The notes below the pieces were generated by a model. It had not been told where the DNA came from and searched no databases. It saw only the letters and a list, made by a program, of their open reading frames with translations. Both the position numbers and the translations under genes were made by a program. From Flavobacteriaceae bacterium (GTDB lineage: Bacteria > Bacteroidota > Bacteroidia > Flavobacteriales > Flavobacteriaceae): a stretch of DNA of 64,000 nt. Below are positions 17,076-26,901 of this stretch, in pieces (positions within the stretch are counted from its first letter, which is position 1; each line of letters starts with the position of its first letter). Where the stretch lies: the NCBI GenBank assembly GCA_026988355.1, contig JALSLK010000071.1:1-64000 (forward strand), read 5' to 3'.

Positions 17076-19187
17076 TTATTTTTCTTTCATATTATACAAT
17101 GTAAATGCAAAAATATCTGCGTATTGTTCTATTGTTTTGGATGTTGGTGTTCCTGCTCCGTGTCCTGCATTGGTTTCTATTCTAATCAATACTGGATTAT
17201 CTCCTGCTTGTTTTTCTTGTAGTTCTGCTGCAAATTTGAACGAATGTGCTGGCACTACTCTATCGTCGTGATCTCCTGTTGTTACTAATGTTGCTGGATA
17301 TTCCACTCCTGTTTTTACATTATGAACTGGCGAATATGCCTTTAGATATTCAAACATTTTTTTATTATCTTCTGAGGTTCCATAATCGTAAGCCCATCCT
17401 GCTCCTGCCGTAAATGTATGGTAACGTAACATATCTAAAACGCCTACTGCTGGCAGTGCTACTTTCATTAATTTTGGTCTTTGCGTCATTACTGCGCCTA
17501 CTAACAATCCTCCGTTTGAACCTCCTCGAATTGCTAAATAATCGGAACTTGTATATTTCTCTTTTATTAAATATTCGGCTGCTGCTATAAAATCATCAAA
17601 TACATTTTGCTTTTTTTGCTTTATTCCTCCTTTGTGCCATACTTTACCGTATTCTCCTCCTCCTCGTAAATTTGCTACTGCATATACTCCTCCATTTTCT
17701 AACCACACTGCATTTGCTATACTAAAATTTGGTGTGAGGCTTATATTAAATCCTCCATACCCATACAATATTGTTGGGTTTTTTCCATTTAACTCTATTC
17801 CCTTTTTATAGGTAATAATCATTGGTATTTTTGTACCATCTTTGGATGTATAAAAAATTTGTTTAGACTCAAATTCATCGGTATTAAAATCTACTTTTGG
17901 TTTTTTATATAATTTAGATTTCCCTGTTTTTGGTTCGTATTTGTATATTGTTGCTGGTGTGGTATAATTTGTAAAACTATAATACAAGTCTTTATCTTCT
18001 GTTTTACCATTAAAACCTCCTACACTACCTATTCCTGGTAGTTTTATTTCTCGTATTAGTTTTCCTTCGTAATCGTATTGTAATACTTTAGATGTCGCAT
18101 CTACCATATAATTTGCATAGATATATCCTGATCCTGTTGTTGGCGAGATTACTTCTTTTGCTTCTGGTATTACATCTTTCCATTTTTTTGGTTTTGCATT
18201 GGATGCATCTACGGTTACTATTCGTTTATTGGGTGCTTTAAAATTGGTTACTATATATAGTTTACTTCCTCTATTATCGATAACATAACTATCGCTTTCA
18301 AAGTTATCTACTATGGTTATTATTTCTTTATTTTCACTTTCTAAATCTTGGATATACAGTTCGTTTCCTGAAGTAGATTTTGATGCCGTAATAATTAAAT
18401 ATCTATTATCTTCTGTTACTCCTCCTCCTACATATCGTCGTTTTTGTTTTTCTCCAAAAATTACTTTGTCTTCGACTTGTTTTGTTCCTAATTTGTGGTA
18501 ATATAATTTATGTTGATCTGTTTTTGCAGAAAGCTCACTTCCTTTTGGTTTATCGTAACTTGAATAATAAAACCCTTCGTTTTTGTACCAAGAAATTCCG
18601 CTAAATTTCACATCTATAATCGTATCTTCTTTAATTTTTTTAGTTAAAGCATCTATTATTATTATTTTTCGCCAATCGGAACCTGCTTCGGATATGGAAT
18701 ATGCTACTAAATTACCATCTTTTGTAAAGCTTACTGCTCCTAATGATGTTGTACCGTCTTTAGAAAACTTATTTGGATCTAAAAAAATTTCTGGTGTTCC
18801 TTTTTCTTTTTGTCTGTATAATACATACTGGTTTTGCAAACCATCATTTTTATAAAAATAGGTGTATTTTCCTCTTTTTTTGGGTGAGGATACTTTTTCG
18901 TAATTCCATACTTTCTCTAACCTCTGACGAATACTTTCTCTATTTGGTATTTTTTTCAGATAATCGAAAGTTACTTTATTTTCTGCTTTTACCCAATTCT
19001 CTGTTTCGGCAGATCGGTCGTCTTCCAACCAGCGATATGGGTCGGGAATTTTGGTATTAAAATAAGTATCTACAACTGTTCCTTTTTTAGTTTCTGGATA
19101 GCTAATTTTCATGGCTTTTTTTTCTTTTTTACACGATATTGTAGTCAAGACAATCAATAAGATGTATAAATAGTTAGTGACTTTCAT
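17076..19187 (-). CDS. Prolyl oligopeptidase (S9A) lipoprotein
   Basis: S9A enzymes cut after proline in short peptides. An N-terminal seven-bladed propeller precedes the alpha/beta-hydrolase domain, where RGGSNGGLL holds the catalytic serine, GDHDDRV the aspartate and NAGHGAG the histidine. The frame is open to 19211, but the -7 element TATATTTG at 19209-19216 overlaps those codons. I therefore take the ATG at 19187, which gives 703 residues and an N-terminus with lipobox TISC (Cys19). The enzyme is therefore exported and lipid-anchored, unlike the cytosolic eukaryotic enzyme. Confidence 0.93.
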   Translation of the reverse strand: MKVTNYLYILLIVLTTISCKKEKKAMKISYPETKKGTVVDTYFNTKIPDPYRWLEDDRSAETENWVKAENKVTFDYLKKIPNRESIRQRLEKVWNYEKVSSPKKRGKYTYFYKNDGLQNQYVLYRQKEKGTPEIFLDPNKFSKDGTTSLGAVSFTKDGNLVAYSISEAGSDWRKIIIIDALTKKIKEDTIIDVKFSGISWYKNEGFYYSSYDKPKGSELSAKTDQHKLYYHKLGTKQVEDKVIFGEKQKRRYVGGGVTEDNRYLIITASKSTSGNELYIQDLESENKEIITIVDNFESDSYVIDNRGSKLYIVTNFKAPNKRIVTVDASNAKPKKWKDVIPEAKEVISPTTGSGYIYANYMVDATSKVLQYDYEGKLIREIKLPGIGSVGGFNGKTEDKDLYYSFTNYTTPATIYKYEPKTGKSKLYKKPKVDFNTDEFESKQIFYTSKDGTKIPMIITYKKGIELNGKNPTILYGYGGFNISLTPNFSIANAVWLENGGVYAVANLRGGGEYGKVWHKGGIKQKKQNVFDDFIAAAEYLIKEKYTSSDYLAIRGGSNGGLLVGAVMTQRPKLMKVALPAVGVLDMLRYHTFTAGAGWAYDYGTSEDNKKMFEYLKAYSPVHNVKTGVEYPATLVTTGDHDDRVVPAHSFKFAAELQEKQAGDNPVLIRIETNAGHGAGTPTSKTIEQYADIFAFTLYNMKEK

Positions 19188-19208
19188 TGGTAGAATTTTA
19201 TATTCTTT

Positions 19209-19216
19209 CAAATATA
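19209..19216 (-). promoter_or_regulatory. -7 element of the prolyl oligopeptidase gene
   Basis: TATATTTG on the minus strand lies 21 bp before the ATG at 19187. It decides the start against the longer frame from 19211. Confidence 0.55.
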
Positions 19217-19251
19217 AACAAATCTTAAAGATTTTCTCCTTAAGATTTGTT
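19217..19251 (-). terminator. Hairpin after the lipase gene
   Basis: AACAAATCTTAA (19217-19228) and TTAAGATTTGTT (19240-19251) form a perfect 12-bp stem with an 11-nt loop. On the minus strand it is followed by TTATATTT. It lies 28 bp after the lipase stop and directly upstream of the next promoter. Confidence 0.6.
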
Positions 19252-19278
19252 AAAATGGTGCTAGTTTTTTCTGTAATT

Positions 19279-20898
19279 TTAATTAACTACTAGTTTCTGT
19301 ACAAAGGAACTTTTTGCCTCTTTTATTTCTAGAAAATAAATTCCTTTTTCTAAAGAAATTGGTATTCTTAATTCTGTATTTATATTTGTACTTGTTGTTT
19401 CTATTAGTTGTTGTCCATTTACACTATAAACAGATACATCTATTTTGGGATATTTAAAATTGTTATCTAATAGAATAATCAATTCGTTATGGATTGGATT
19501 GGATTTTAATCTGTATTTTTTTTGTAAAATATTATCTGAAATAGTTGCTACTTGATTTCTTATTTCTGGCAATAAAAAATCGACATTTTCTTGTGTTGGT
19601 GTTACGTGACTTTCGTTTGTACTTGGTATATACCATGCTACAAATGGAGATGTATGTGTGTTTGGAATATCTATATTTGCATACCAATCGTTCTCATTAC
19701 TTATTGCCATTGCGCTTATCGTTGGTATAAAACAAAAATTAGATTGTGTTATTGCATTTATTACATCTGTTAATAACGGATTTCCTTGTACTCCTCCTAT
19801 AAGCGTTTGTATATCTCTTGTTCCGCCTGGTGCGCTATCTACTCCATCTGTATATGCAAATGATTCTGAATTTGCTGTAAAGGATGCTTGCGTTGCTCCA
19901 AATACTCGTGTAATTGCTTTGGAAACTTCATTCGTTTGTCCTGCTGCTGGCGTAAAATGCAATGCTATTTCTACGGTTGTAAATGGTATATTTGGCACAT
20001 CGAATATATCGTTTAATACTTCGATTCCTGGCGAACCTGTCATTGTTCCTATGGCACTTCCATTAGAAATACTTATATTTCTTGTTTGCTGTGGAAATCC
20101 TAATGCATCTAATTCGGTTTGAAATGTGTTTCTAAAATTTGGCGCTCCTTCTGGTAATAATAATGTCGGATCTTGGAGAAATGTAGAACCATTTTGCAAG
20201 TGTGCTAAATAATGATCTAGTAACATTTCTTTGGATGCTGGACTATTTATTGTTGTAGCAATTGCGTCTTTTAAGTCTTGATTATTTTGTGATTCTGCAA
20301 AATAATTTAATAAATATTGTGTATTTATTGGTAAATTCGCTCCTTTATGTGGTGCATCCCAAGATACAAATAGTCTTGTTTGATGTGCTAAACTATTTTG
20401 TTCCATATAGCTCAATGCATATCGAGATATTAATCCTCCCATGCTTGGTCCTATTACAACTAGTTCTTCTGTTCCTACTTTTTGTGCATTTATTTGATTG
20501 ATTAGTTCTACCAATACCATGGCACTTCGTTGTATGTAATCTCCTCCTCCATTTACGACTACTTGATCGCTTATTCTTGTATAGGTTGGAAAATTTAGCA
20601 ATACAAAATCAAATCCTTCTGCTCGTAATTGATCTGCTATATTGTTTCCGTTATAATCTAACAAGGCATACATTTCTGCTATATTTCTTGAATCTACTGG
20701 ATCGAATCCATCTATTAATATAATTGGCTTGTCTAGTACATTATCTGTATTATCCATAAATATTTGATATTCGGCTTGTCCTAAATACGCTTGGGTTTCT
20801 TCATATCCTTGATAAGCGATTGTTGCTGTTATTGGAGTTTGTGTATATCCTATACATGCTAACAGCATAAAAATAATAATAAATAGTTCTTTTTTCAT
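19279..20898 (-). CDS. Secreted alpha/beta-hydrolase (lipase-like) with T9SS sorting domain
   Basis: The product has 539 residues from the ATG at 20898. A signal peptide ends near [19 protein letters not shown] is a nucleophile elbow (GxSxG) and follows a region describing a membrane-independent lipase fold (IILIDGFDP). The last 75 residues (starting SNPIHNEL, with [14 protein letters not shown] and GIYFLEIKE) are a type A T9SS sorting domain, so the protein is carried across the outer membrane and attached or released. The substrate is not clear. The longer frame to 20925 starts inside the -7 element at 20923-20930 and is rejected. Confidence 0.85.
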   Translation of the reverse strand: MKKELFIIIFMLLACIGYTQTPITATIAYQGYEETQAYLGQAEYQIFMDNTDNVLDKPIILIDGFDPVDSRNIAEMYALLDYNGNNIADQLRAEGFDFVLLNFPTYTRISDQVVVNGGGDYIQRSAMVLVELINQINAQKVGTEELVVIGPSMGGLISRYALSYMEQNSLAHQTRLFVSWDAPHKGANLPINTQYLLNYFAESQNNQDLKDAIATTINSPASKEMLLDHYLAHLQNGSTFLQDPTLLLPEGAPNFRNTFQTELDALGFPQQTRNISISNGSAIGTMTGSPGIEVLNDIFDVPNIPFTTVEIALHFTPAAGQTNEVSKAITRVFGATQASFTANSESFAYTDGVDSAPGGTRDIQTLIGGVQGNPLLTDVINAITQSNFCFIPTISAMAISNENDWYANIDIPNTHTSPFVAWYIPSTNESHVTPTQENVDFLLPEIRNQVATISDNILQKKYRLKSNPIHNELIILLDNNFKYPKIDVSVYSVNGQQLIETTSTNINTELRIPISLEKGIYFLEIKEAKSSFVQKLVVN

Positions 20899-20922
20899 AA
20901 TAATAGAGGTATTGATTTGATA

Positions 20923-20930
20923 CAAATATA
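20923..20930 (-). promoter_or_regulatory. -7 element of the lipase gene
   Basis: TATATTTG on the minus strand, 25 bp upstream of the chosen ATG at 20898. Confidence 0.5.
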
Positions 20931-20990
20931 GGTAAATTAGGCTAATAAACGATGTAACTAATTGACTTCAAATTCCTCATAGCCATTTCC

Positions 20991-21152
20991 ATACCAAGTT
21001 GACGTCTAAATAAGTCATAAACTCGTTATCTTTTTCTAATTTTACTTCACTTAAAATTATAACCGCAGCAGAAGCTATACTTACAATTTTAAGATGGTAT
21101 ACTAAAAAATATATGTTGATTTTTTTGGCGTATCTTAAAATCAAATTGGTAT
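20991..21152. repeat. Dispersed inverted-repeat element, copy B
   Basis: The ends are ATACCAAGTT and AAATTGGTAT. The 162-bp element fills about half of the 342-bp gap between the lipase and glnS genes. Its interior (TTTTACTTCACTTAAAATT) is related to the TTTTACTGCACTTTAAATT part of copies C and E but is more diverged. The rest of the gap holds the lipase promoter and the glnS promoter. Confidence 0.65.
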
Positions 21153-21213
21153 CATTCCTAAAATATAATCAAAACTTCATTATCTCAATTCTCAAGGTTA
21201 TTTCTTTTTTACT

Positions 21214-21221
21214 TAAATTTG
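21214..21221 (+). promoter_or_regulatory. -7 element of glnS
   Basis: TAAATTTG matches TAnnTTTG and lies 19 bp before the ATG at 21241. Confidence 0.5.
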
Positions 21222-21240
21222 CGTTTCATATTATACTCTC

Positions 21241-23364
21241 ATGAGCGAAGAAAAAAAAGCCCTCAATTTTATTGAGCAAATTATTGAAAAAGATTTAGAA
21301 AACGGATTAGACAAAAAACAATTGCGTTTTCGATTTCCTCCAGAACCTAATGGTTATTTACATATTGGTCATGCTGCGTCTATTTGCCTTAATTTTGGGT
21401 TGGGCTTAAAATACAATGCTCCTGTAAATTTACGTTTTGACGATACCAATCCCGAAAAGGAAGAACAAGAGTATGTAGATGCTATCAAAAAAGACATTCA
21501 ATGGCTTGGTTTTAAATGGGATAAAGAACTGTATTCTTCCGATTATTTTGATACGCTTTACGAATGGGCTATTCGATTAATTAAGGATGGTAAGGCTTAT
21601 GTTGACGATCAAACTTCGGAACAAATTCGCGAACAAAAAGGCACACCAACCGAAGCTGGAGTTAATAGTCCGTTTCGCAATAGAAGTATTGAAGAAAATT
21701 TAGATTTATTCAAAAAAATGAAATCTGGAGAATCTCTTGAAGGTTCTCGTGTTTTACGTGCAAAAATTGATATGAAACATGTTAATATGCACATGCGTGA
21801 TCCTATTATGTATCGTATAATGCATAAAGCTCATCATAGAACTGGTACAACTTGGAAAATTTATCCGATGTACGATTGGACACATGGTGAATCGGATTAT
21901 TTAGAACAAATTTCGCATTCTATTTGTACTTTAGAGTTTAAAAGTCATCGTGATTTATACGATTGGTACGTAGATGAAATTAGAGATATTAATAAATTAC
22001 GTCCAAAACAACGTGAGTTTGCTAGACGTAATTTAAGTTATACTATTATGAGTAAACGTAAATTACTTAGACTAGTTGAAGGTAATTTTGTCTCTGGTTG
22101 GAACGATCCTCGTATGCCTACTATTTCTGGTCTTCGTCGAAGAGGTTATACTGCCAATGCCATTAAAAATTTTTCGGAAGTTTCTGGTATTTCTAAACGC
22201 GATAATGTTACCGATGTTGCTTTATTAGAACATTGTATTAAAGACGATTTAAACAAAACTGCTCCTAGAGTGATGGCTGTTTTAAATCCGTTAAAATTAG
22301 TGATTACTAATTATCCTGATAATAATGAAGAAATTATTGACGCTTCGTATAACGATTATGTAGAGAATTCTGGAAGCAGAAATGTACCTTTTTCTAAAGA
22401 AATTTATATTGAACATGAAGATTTTAGAGAGGAAGCTAATAAAAAATTCTTTCGTTTAAAACTTCATGGCGAAGTGCGTTTAAAGAATGCCTATATTATT
22501 AAAGCAAATTCGGTTATTAAAGGTGCTAATGGCAATATAACTGAAGTACATTGTACTTACGATGAAGATTCTTTAAGTGGAAGTGGTACCGAAGCTAGCA
22601 AACGTAGAGTTAAAGGAACCTTGCATTGGGTTTCTATTAATCATGCTATAAAAGCCGAGATTAGATTGTACGACAGACTATTTGTTGATGAAGCTCCTGA
22701 TTCGCATAAAAATAAAGATTTTATTGATTTTATCAATCCGAATTCTTTAACTGTTATCAATAATGCATTTGTTGAACCTAGTTTAAAAAATGCGAAAATT
22801 GGAGATAACTTTCAGTTTCAGCGTTTGGGTTATTTTAATGTAGATGATGACGCTACTAACGATAATTTAGTGTTTAACAGAACTGTGGCTTTAAAGGATT
22901 CTTGGGCTAAAAAAGAGAACAAAAACAAGTCGAATACGCAACCCAAAGTAGATACTACTTTAACCGAAATCATGACTTTTACTGGCAAATATTTAAAATC
23001 TAGAGAAGAAGAGGAAAGACTTTCGCTAATTGCTTCTGTTTTTGAATTAAGTAAAAAAGTTTCTTTTGAAAGTGTTTTAAATTCTATTAAAACTGCAAAT
23101 AGCAACAAAGAGTTTTTGACGTATTTGATGCTGCTTAATTCTCAAAATATTAATGTAGATTTTTCGACTAAAGCAAATTTTGATATCGTAGCTAAATTTA
23201 TTGGTACTGCGTTAAACATGAAAAATTCGTATGTTCGTTTTCAAGCGGTAGATTGTATTGGAAAGTATCCTGTTTTTAAGGATATTTGTTTAGATTTATT
23301 GAAAATTATGGCTGTTGAAGATAAGAATACGCATATTATTGAACGATTAAAAGAATATTTATAG
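21241..23364 (+). CDS. glnS: Glutaminyl-tRNA synthetase with C-terminal extension
   Basis: GlnRS charges tRNA-Gln. The class I signatures are PPEPNGYLHIGHA (HIGH at residues 41-44) and IMSKRKLL (KMSKS equivalent). The catalytic and anticodon-binding barrels end near residue 555, where E. coli GlnRS stops. About 150 further residues follow, beginning after a Lys/Asn-rich linker near 560-575. This tail is helical, rich in Leu, Asn and Lys, and includes HEAT-like phrases such as NSYVRFQAVDCIGKYPVF. It does not look like a YqeY domain to me. Its function is unknown. Confidence 0.95.
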   Translation: MSEEKKALNFIEQIIEKDLENGLDKKQLRFRFPPEPNGYLHIGHAASICLNFGLGLKYNAPVNLRFDDTNPEKEEQEYVDAIKKDIQWLGFKWDKELYSSDYFDTLYEWAIRLIKDGKAYVDDQTSEQIREQKGTPTEAGVNSPFRNRSIEENLDLFKKMKSGESLEGSRVLRAKIDMKHVNMHMRDPIMYRIMHKAHHRTGTTWKIYPMYDWTHGESDYLEQISHSICTLEFKSHRDLYDWYVDEIRDINKLRPKQREFARRNLSYTIMSKRKLLRLVEGNFVSGWNDPRMPTISGLRRRGYTANAIKNFSEVSGISKRDNVTDVALLEHCIKDDLNKTAPRVMAVLNPLKLVITNYPDNNEEIIDASYNDYVENSGSRNVPFSKEIYIEHEDFREEANKKFFRLKLHGEVRLKNAYIIKANSVIKGANGNITEVHCTYDEDSLSGSGTEASKRRVKGTLHWVSINHAIKAEIRLYDRLFVDEAPDSHKNKDFIDFINPNSLTVINNAFVEPSLKNAKIGDNFQFQRLGYFNVDDDATNDNLVFNRTVALKDSWAKKENKNKSNTQPKVDTTLTEIMTFTGKYLKSREEEERLSLIASVFELSKKVSFESVLNSIKTANSNKEFLTYLMLLNSQNINVDFSTKANFDIVAKFIGTALNMKNSYVRFQAVDCIGKYPVFKDICLDLLKIMAVEDKNTHIIERLKEYL

Positions 23365-23369
23365 ATTTT

Positions 23370-23447
23370 ACCACAAAGTTCACTAAGGTTGTACAAAATG
23401 CAATATAAATCTTAGTGAACTTTGCGAAAACTTTGTGCCCTTTGTGG
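23370..23447. repeat. Inverted repeat of the 'accacaaag' intergenic type
   Basis: The left arm ACCACAAAGTTCACTAAG and the right arm CTTAGTGAACTTTG...CCCTTTGTGGT are complementary, with a partial internal duplication (AACTTTGCG / AACTTTGTG). It fills the 90 bp between glnS and the polyprenyl synthetase gene and could form a large hairpin in the transcript. I recall very similar sequences scattered between genes in many Bacteroidetes genomes. Confidence 0.65.
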
Positions 23448-23454
23448 TTAAATA

Positions 23455-24432
23455 ATGAAAATAGTAGAACAAATAAAACAACCTATTAAACAAGAAATGG
23501 AACTCTTTGAAGAGAAATTCAAAGATGCCATGATTTCTAAGGTGCCTTTATTGAATAGAATTACACATTATATTGTTCGTCGTAAAGGAAAACAAATGCG
23601 ACCTATGTTTGTTTTTTTAGTTGCTAAAATGGTTTCGAATGGTAATTTTAACGAACGTACGTATCGTGGTGCATCGGTTATTGAATTGATTCATACGGCT
23701 ACTTTAGTACATGACGATGTTGTGGATGATTCGAACAGAAGACGTGGTTTTTTCTCTTTAAATGCGCTTTGGAAAAATAAAATTGCTGTTTTAGTTGGCG
23801 ATTATTTATTGTCTAAAGGCTTACTTTTATCTATTGACAATGATGATTTTGATTTATTAAAATTGATTTCTATTGCTGTTCGTGAAATGAGTGAAGGCGA
23901 ATTATTACAAATTGAAAAAGCACGTAAATTAGATATTACCGAAGCTATTTATTTTGATATTATCCGACAAAAAACCGCTACTCTAATTGCTGCTTGTACT
24001 GGTATTGGCGCTGCTTCGGTTGGTGCGAAACAAGACGAAATTGACATTATGCGTCAGTTTGGCGAATTTATTGGTATTGCGTTTCAGATTAAAGACGATT
24101 TATTTGATTATACCGACGATAAAATTGGCAAACCTACTGGCATTGACATCAAAGAGCAAAAAATGACTTTACCGCTAATTTATGCTTTAAATAATTGTTC
24201 TAAAAAAGATAAAAAATGGTTGATTAATTCTGTTAAGAACCATAATAAAAACAAAAAAAGAGTAAAAGAAGTTATTGCTTTTGTAAAACAACATGGTGGT
24301 ATTGAATATACCATTTCTAAAATGAAAAATTATAAAACAAAAGCTCTAGAAATACTAAATGAATATCCAGATTCGCCTTACAAAGATTCACTAATTAAAA
24401 TGGTGGATTATGTTATTGACCGTAAAATTTAA
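23455..24432 (+). CDS. Long-chain polyprenyl diphosphate synthase
   Basis: This all-helical trans-prenyltransferase has 325 residues. The first aspartate-rich motif is LVHDDVVDDS and the second is DDLFDYTDD. GKQMRP near the N-terminus binds isopentenyl diphosphate. It makes an all-trans polyprenyl chain (octaprenyl or similar), in Flavobacteriaceae most likely the side chain of menaquinone-6, the quinone that would take electrons from SQR. The residues before the first DDxxD are too few to fix the chain length by eye. Confidence 0.93.
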   Translation: MKIVEQIKQPIKQEMELFEEKFKDAMISKVPLLNRITHYIVRRKGKQMRPMFVFLVAKMVSNGNFNERTYRGASVIELIHTATLVHDDVVDDSNRRRGFFSLNALWKNKIAVLVGDYLLSKGLLLSIDNDDFDLLKLISIAVREMSEGELLQIEKARKLDITEAIYFDIIRQKTATLIAACTGIGAASVGAKQDEIDIMRQFGEFIGIAFQIKDDLFDYTDDKIGKPTGIDIKEQKMTLPLIYALNNCSKKDKKWLINSVKNHNKNKKRVKEVIAFVKQHGGIEYTISKMKNYKTKALEILNEYPDSPYKDSLIKMVDYVIDRKI

Positions 24433-24438
24433 TTAATT

Positions 24439-24897
24439 ATGAAAAAACAGATGATATCTATAATGATTTTAACTATGGTACTTTTTTCTTGTAACAGCAC
24501 TAAAAAATCATCTAAGAAAGAGATTAATGAAGTTATTAAAAAAGAGGATATTAATAAACCTAACATTGTAAAATTACAATCTACTACATATACTATTAAT
24601 CTATTAAATGGTAATAAATCTCTTGTTAAAAATCCAACAATGGTACTCGATTTTAAAAAAAATAGTATTCGTGGAAATACTGGCTGTAATACTTATGGTG
24701 GAAATATGAGTATTACAAACGATAAAATTAAATTTGAACGTTTGGCTGGTACAAAAATATATTGCAAGGATTTTATGGATATTGAAAAAGAATTTTTAAG
24801 TACTTTGACTAAATCGGATCATTTTAAAATAGAGAAAAATCAATTTTTCTTGTATGATAAAGCAGATAATTTGTTGCTAATTGGAAATGAAAAATGA
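24439..24897 (+). CDS. META domain lipoprotein
   Basis: The 152-residue product has a lipobox (LFSC, Cys18) and one META domain with the typical GNTGCNTYGGNMSI and a second cysteine (KIYCKDFMDIEKEF). META proteins such as HslJ are envelope proteins linked to stress or antibiotic tolerance. It starts 6 bp after the polyprenyl synthase stop and is its operon partner. Confidence 0.88.
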   Translation: MKKQMISIMILTMVLFSCNSTKKSSKKEINEVIKKEDINKPNIVKLQSTTYTINLLNGNKSLVKNPTMVLDFKKNSIRGNTGCNTYGGNMSITNDKIKFERLAGTKIYCKDFMDIEKEFLSTLTKSDHFKIEKNQFFLYDKADNLLLIGNEK

Positions 24898-24902
24898 TTA
24901 AA

Positions 24903-25292
24903 TTATTTTGATGAGGTATTTATTATTTCTATAATGGTAAGCAATCTATTATTTTCTTTTAACAATCTTTCTTTATCTATTTCTAACTGTTTAATGATTT
25001 TTTCAATATACTCTTTATTATCCTGATACAGATTTTCTACAATACCTACACTATAAGTATGATCTGCATTATTGTTAAAATTATTTATAGTTGTATTACC
25101 CTCTAATAAATCAATCATATCTATTTTTAAAATATCTGCAATTTTCGCTAACCTATCAGTATTTAATTTAGTCTCTCCATTTTCTAAATTTGCATAAGCT
25201 GGCTGAGAAATTTCTAACTGACTAGCCATATACTCTTGAGAGTATTGCATTTCATTTCTTCTTCTTTTAATTTTAAATCCTAAATCATTCAT
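24903..25292 (-). CDS. XRE-type transcription regulator with coiled-coil tail
   Basis: The 129-residue protein has an N-terminal helix-turn-helix (about residues 5-60, YSQEYMASQLEISQPAYANLE) and, after an Asn-rich linker, a C-terminal amphipathic helix (about 80-125) suited to dimerisation. It is divergent from the secreted-protein/lipoprotein/Lnt-like cluster that begins at 25460 and is the obvious candidate regulator. Its -7 element TATATTTG lies at 25313-25320. Confidence 0.9.
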   Translation of the reverse strand: MNDLGFKIKRRRNEMQYSQEYMASQLEISQPAYANLENGETKLNTDRLAKIADILKIDMIDLLEGNTTINNFNNNADHTYSVGIVENLYQDNKEYIEKIIKQLEIDKERLLKENNRLLTIIEIINTSSK

Positions 25293-25312
25293 TTTAATTA
25301 TATTTTTATAAG

Positions 25313-25320
25313 CAAATATA
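25313..25320 (-). promoter_or_regulatory. -7 element of the XRE regulator gene
   Basis: TATATTTG on the minus strand, 20 bp before the ATG at 25292. Confidence 0.5.
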
Positions 25321-25459
25321 ATAATTTATATCTTAAATATAAGTACACACTCATTAACTCTAACTATTTTTGACCAAAATAAATTGCTATAAATCTCCTC
25401 CATAAAATAAAATAGTGATTTACTTAAAAAAAGTAAATATTCATAAAAAAATCAAACTA

Positions 25460-26107
25460 ATGAAATTAACAAAATTTATATCCATTGTACTATTATTTTT
25501 ATTTCTTTTCACTTTAAAATTTACACTTTCTAGTTCAAATAAATGGGACGAACCTGAAACTCCAATTCCAACTGATTGTGATCGTGTAAACCATGACGAA
25601 GATGAAACGACAAATATTCACATAAACTTTAGAAATGAGGGCGGACATATAAATATTCCGTATAGAAATTCTGGTTACGACACATATATACCAACTAAAG
25701 ATCTCAGAAACGGTTACCCAAATCCTGAAACAAGTTTAGCTAATAATAACGATAGCTATTATTGTATTATAGAAGTAACTACACCAGATTGTAGCAATTG
25801 GGATTGGTCTACGAGAATACCAAATGGAGGTAGTGGTAATGTAGAAATACATTTACCACGTGGCGAAAATATTTGGGATGTACGACTTGTAATAAAATAC
25901 TATGAAAAATGTTCTAACGGAACATATTCAACTAATTATTCTACTTTACAATACGGCTATGAATCTTCTAATATTACCGGTTTTTTATATGGAAATCCTA
26001 CTACTTTTATTGAATTAATTCCGACACAAGAAAATAATTGTTACAGCTTTTTTGTTTATGATGATGAAGAAATAAGCCAATCTTTAGATAATATATATCC
26101 TTGGTAA
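25460..26107 (+). CDS. Uncharacterised secreted protein (cluster gene 1)
   Basis: I do not recognise this 215-residue protein. From the ATG at 25460 (the frame is open to 25415) it has an N-terminal signal or anchor segment (KFISIVLLFLFLFTLKFTLSS) and then an acidic, Asn- and Tyr-rich mature part. Five cysteines (TDCDR, SYYCI, TPDCS, YEKCS, ENNCYS) may form disulfides. Alternating patterns such as VEIHLPRGENIWDVRLVIKYY suggest a beta sandwich. It is the first of four tightly packed genes. Confidence 0.6.
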   Translation: MKLTKFISIVLLFLFLFTLKFTLSSSNKWDEPETPIPTDCDRVNHDEDETTNIHINFRNEGGHINIPYRNSGYDTYIPTKDLRNGYPNPETSLANNNDSYYCIIEVTTPDCSNWDWSTRIPNGGSGNVEIHLPRGENIWDVRLVIKYYEKCSNGTYSTNYSTLQYGYESSNITGFLYGNPTTFIELIPTQENNCYSFFVYDDEEISQSLDNIYPW

Positions 26108-26136
26108 AAAATAAACTTTTTAAAAAAAATAAAAAA

Positions 26137-26901
26137 ATGAAATCATTATATAAACAAATCATACTAATATTAACCATAGTAATATTAGCATCTTGCAACA
26201 ACGAAACTATAGACTTACAAGATGAAAAGGAAAATAAAGCTTTATCTATTCAAGAATATTTTAAAGTGTTAAAAATTAAACCAAAAGGTGGAAGAATTCT
26301 TTTAGAAAGTACTGCCTCTATCGATTTTAAAAACGATTCTAGAATAAGCTCTATTTCCTGTACTCAAATTCGAATAAAAAAATCATTTACTTTAGGCCAT
26401 AAAAAAACAAAAGTAGTTAATCAATTTAAAAATGGTTTTTCAAAAAATACGTCTAATTTATTTGGACAAACATTTGAATATAATATTGAAGGAACCGTTT
26501 TTCAAAAAAATGGTAATAATAATGAAGTTTATATTCCTGAATTACTAGATATTGATATCGACACTCCAACATTACAAGTAGGAACAGTAATAACTTGGAA
26601 TGTGGATATATTAAATACGAATGGATTGATATTATGGTATGAATACACTCCTATAATTCAAGATAAGATTGAGGTTTTAAACGATAATAAAAAACGTATT
26701 ACATCTGGAATTACCATTCCAGATGTAAATGGTTCATATACAATAACTGCTAATGATATTGTAAATTTACCTAATAATGCAAGAATTACTTTTCATGTTA
26801 CAAGAGCTGGATTTGACATTTCTAATAATACATCTGATGGTAATCAAATTGCATTTATTGGCATCACATCTGCGTCTAAAGAACTACGTATTAATAAATA
26901 A
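26137..26901 (+). CDS. Uncharacterised lipoprotein (cluster gene 2)
   Basis: The product has 254 residues from the ATG at 26137; the frame is open to a TTG at 26101, but that adds a basic tail before the signal. The lipobox is LASC with Cys20. The rest is Asn/Ile/Thr-rich and probably beta-structured, with no motif I know. Its stop overlaps the ATG of the Lnt-like gene by one base. A lipoprotein encoded next to an N-acyltransferase-like enzyme suggests that it could be that enzyme's substrate. Confidence 0.65.
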   Translation: MKSLYKQIILILTIVILASCNNETIDLQDEKENKALSIQEYFKVLKIKPKGGRILLESTASIDFKNDSRISSISCTQIRIKKSFTLGHKKTKVVNQFKNGFSKNTSNLFGQTFEYNIEGTVFQKNGNNNEVYIPELLDIDIDTPTLQVGTVITWNVDILNTNGLILWYEYTPIIQDKIEVLNDNKKRITSGITIPDVNGSYTITANDIVNLPNNARITFHVTRAGFDISNNTSDGNQIAFIGITSASKELRINK

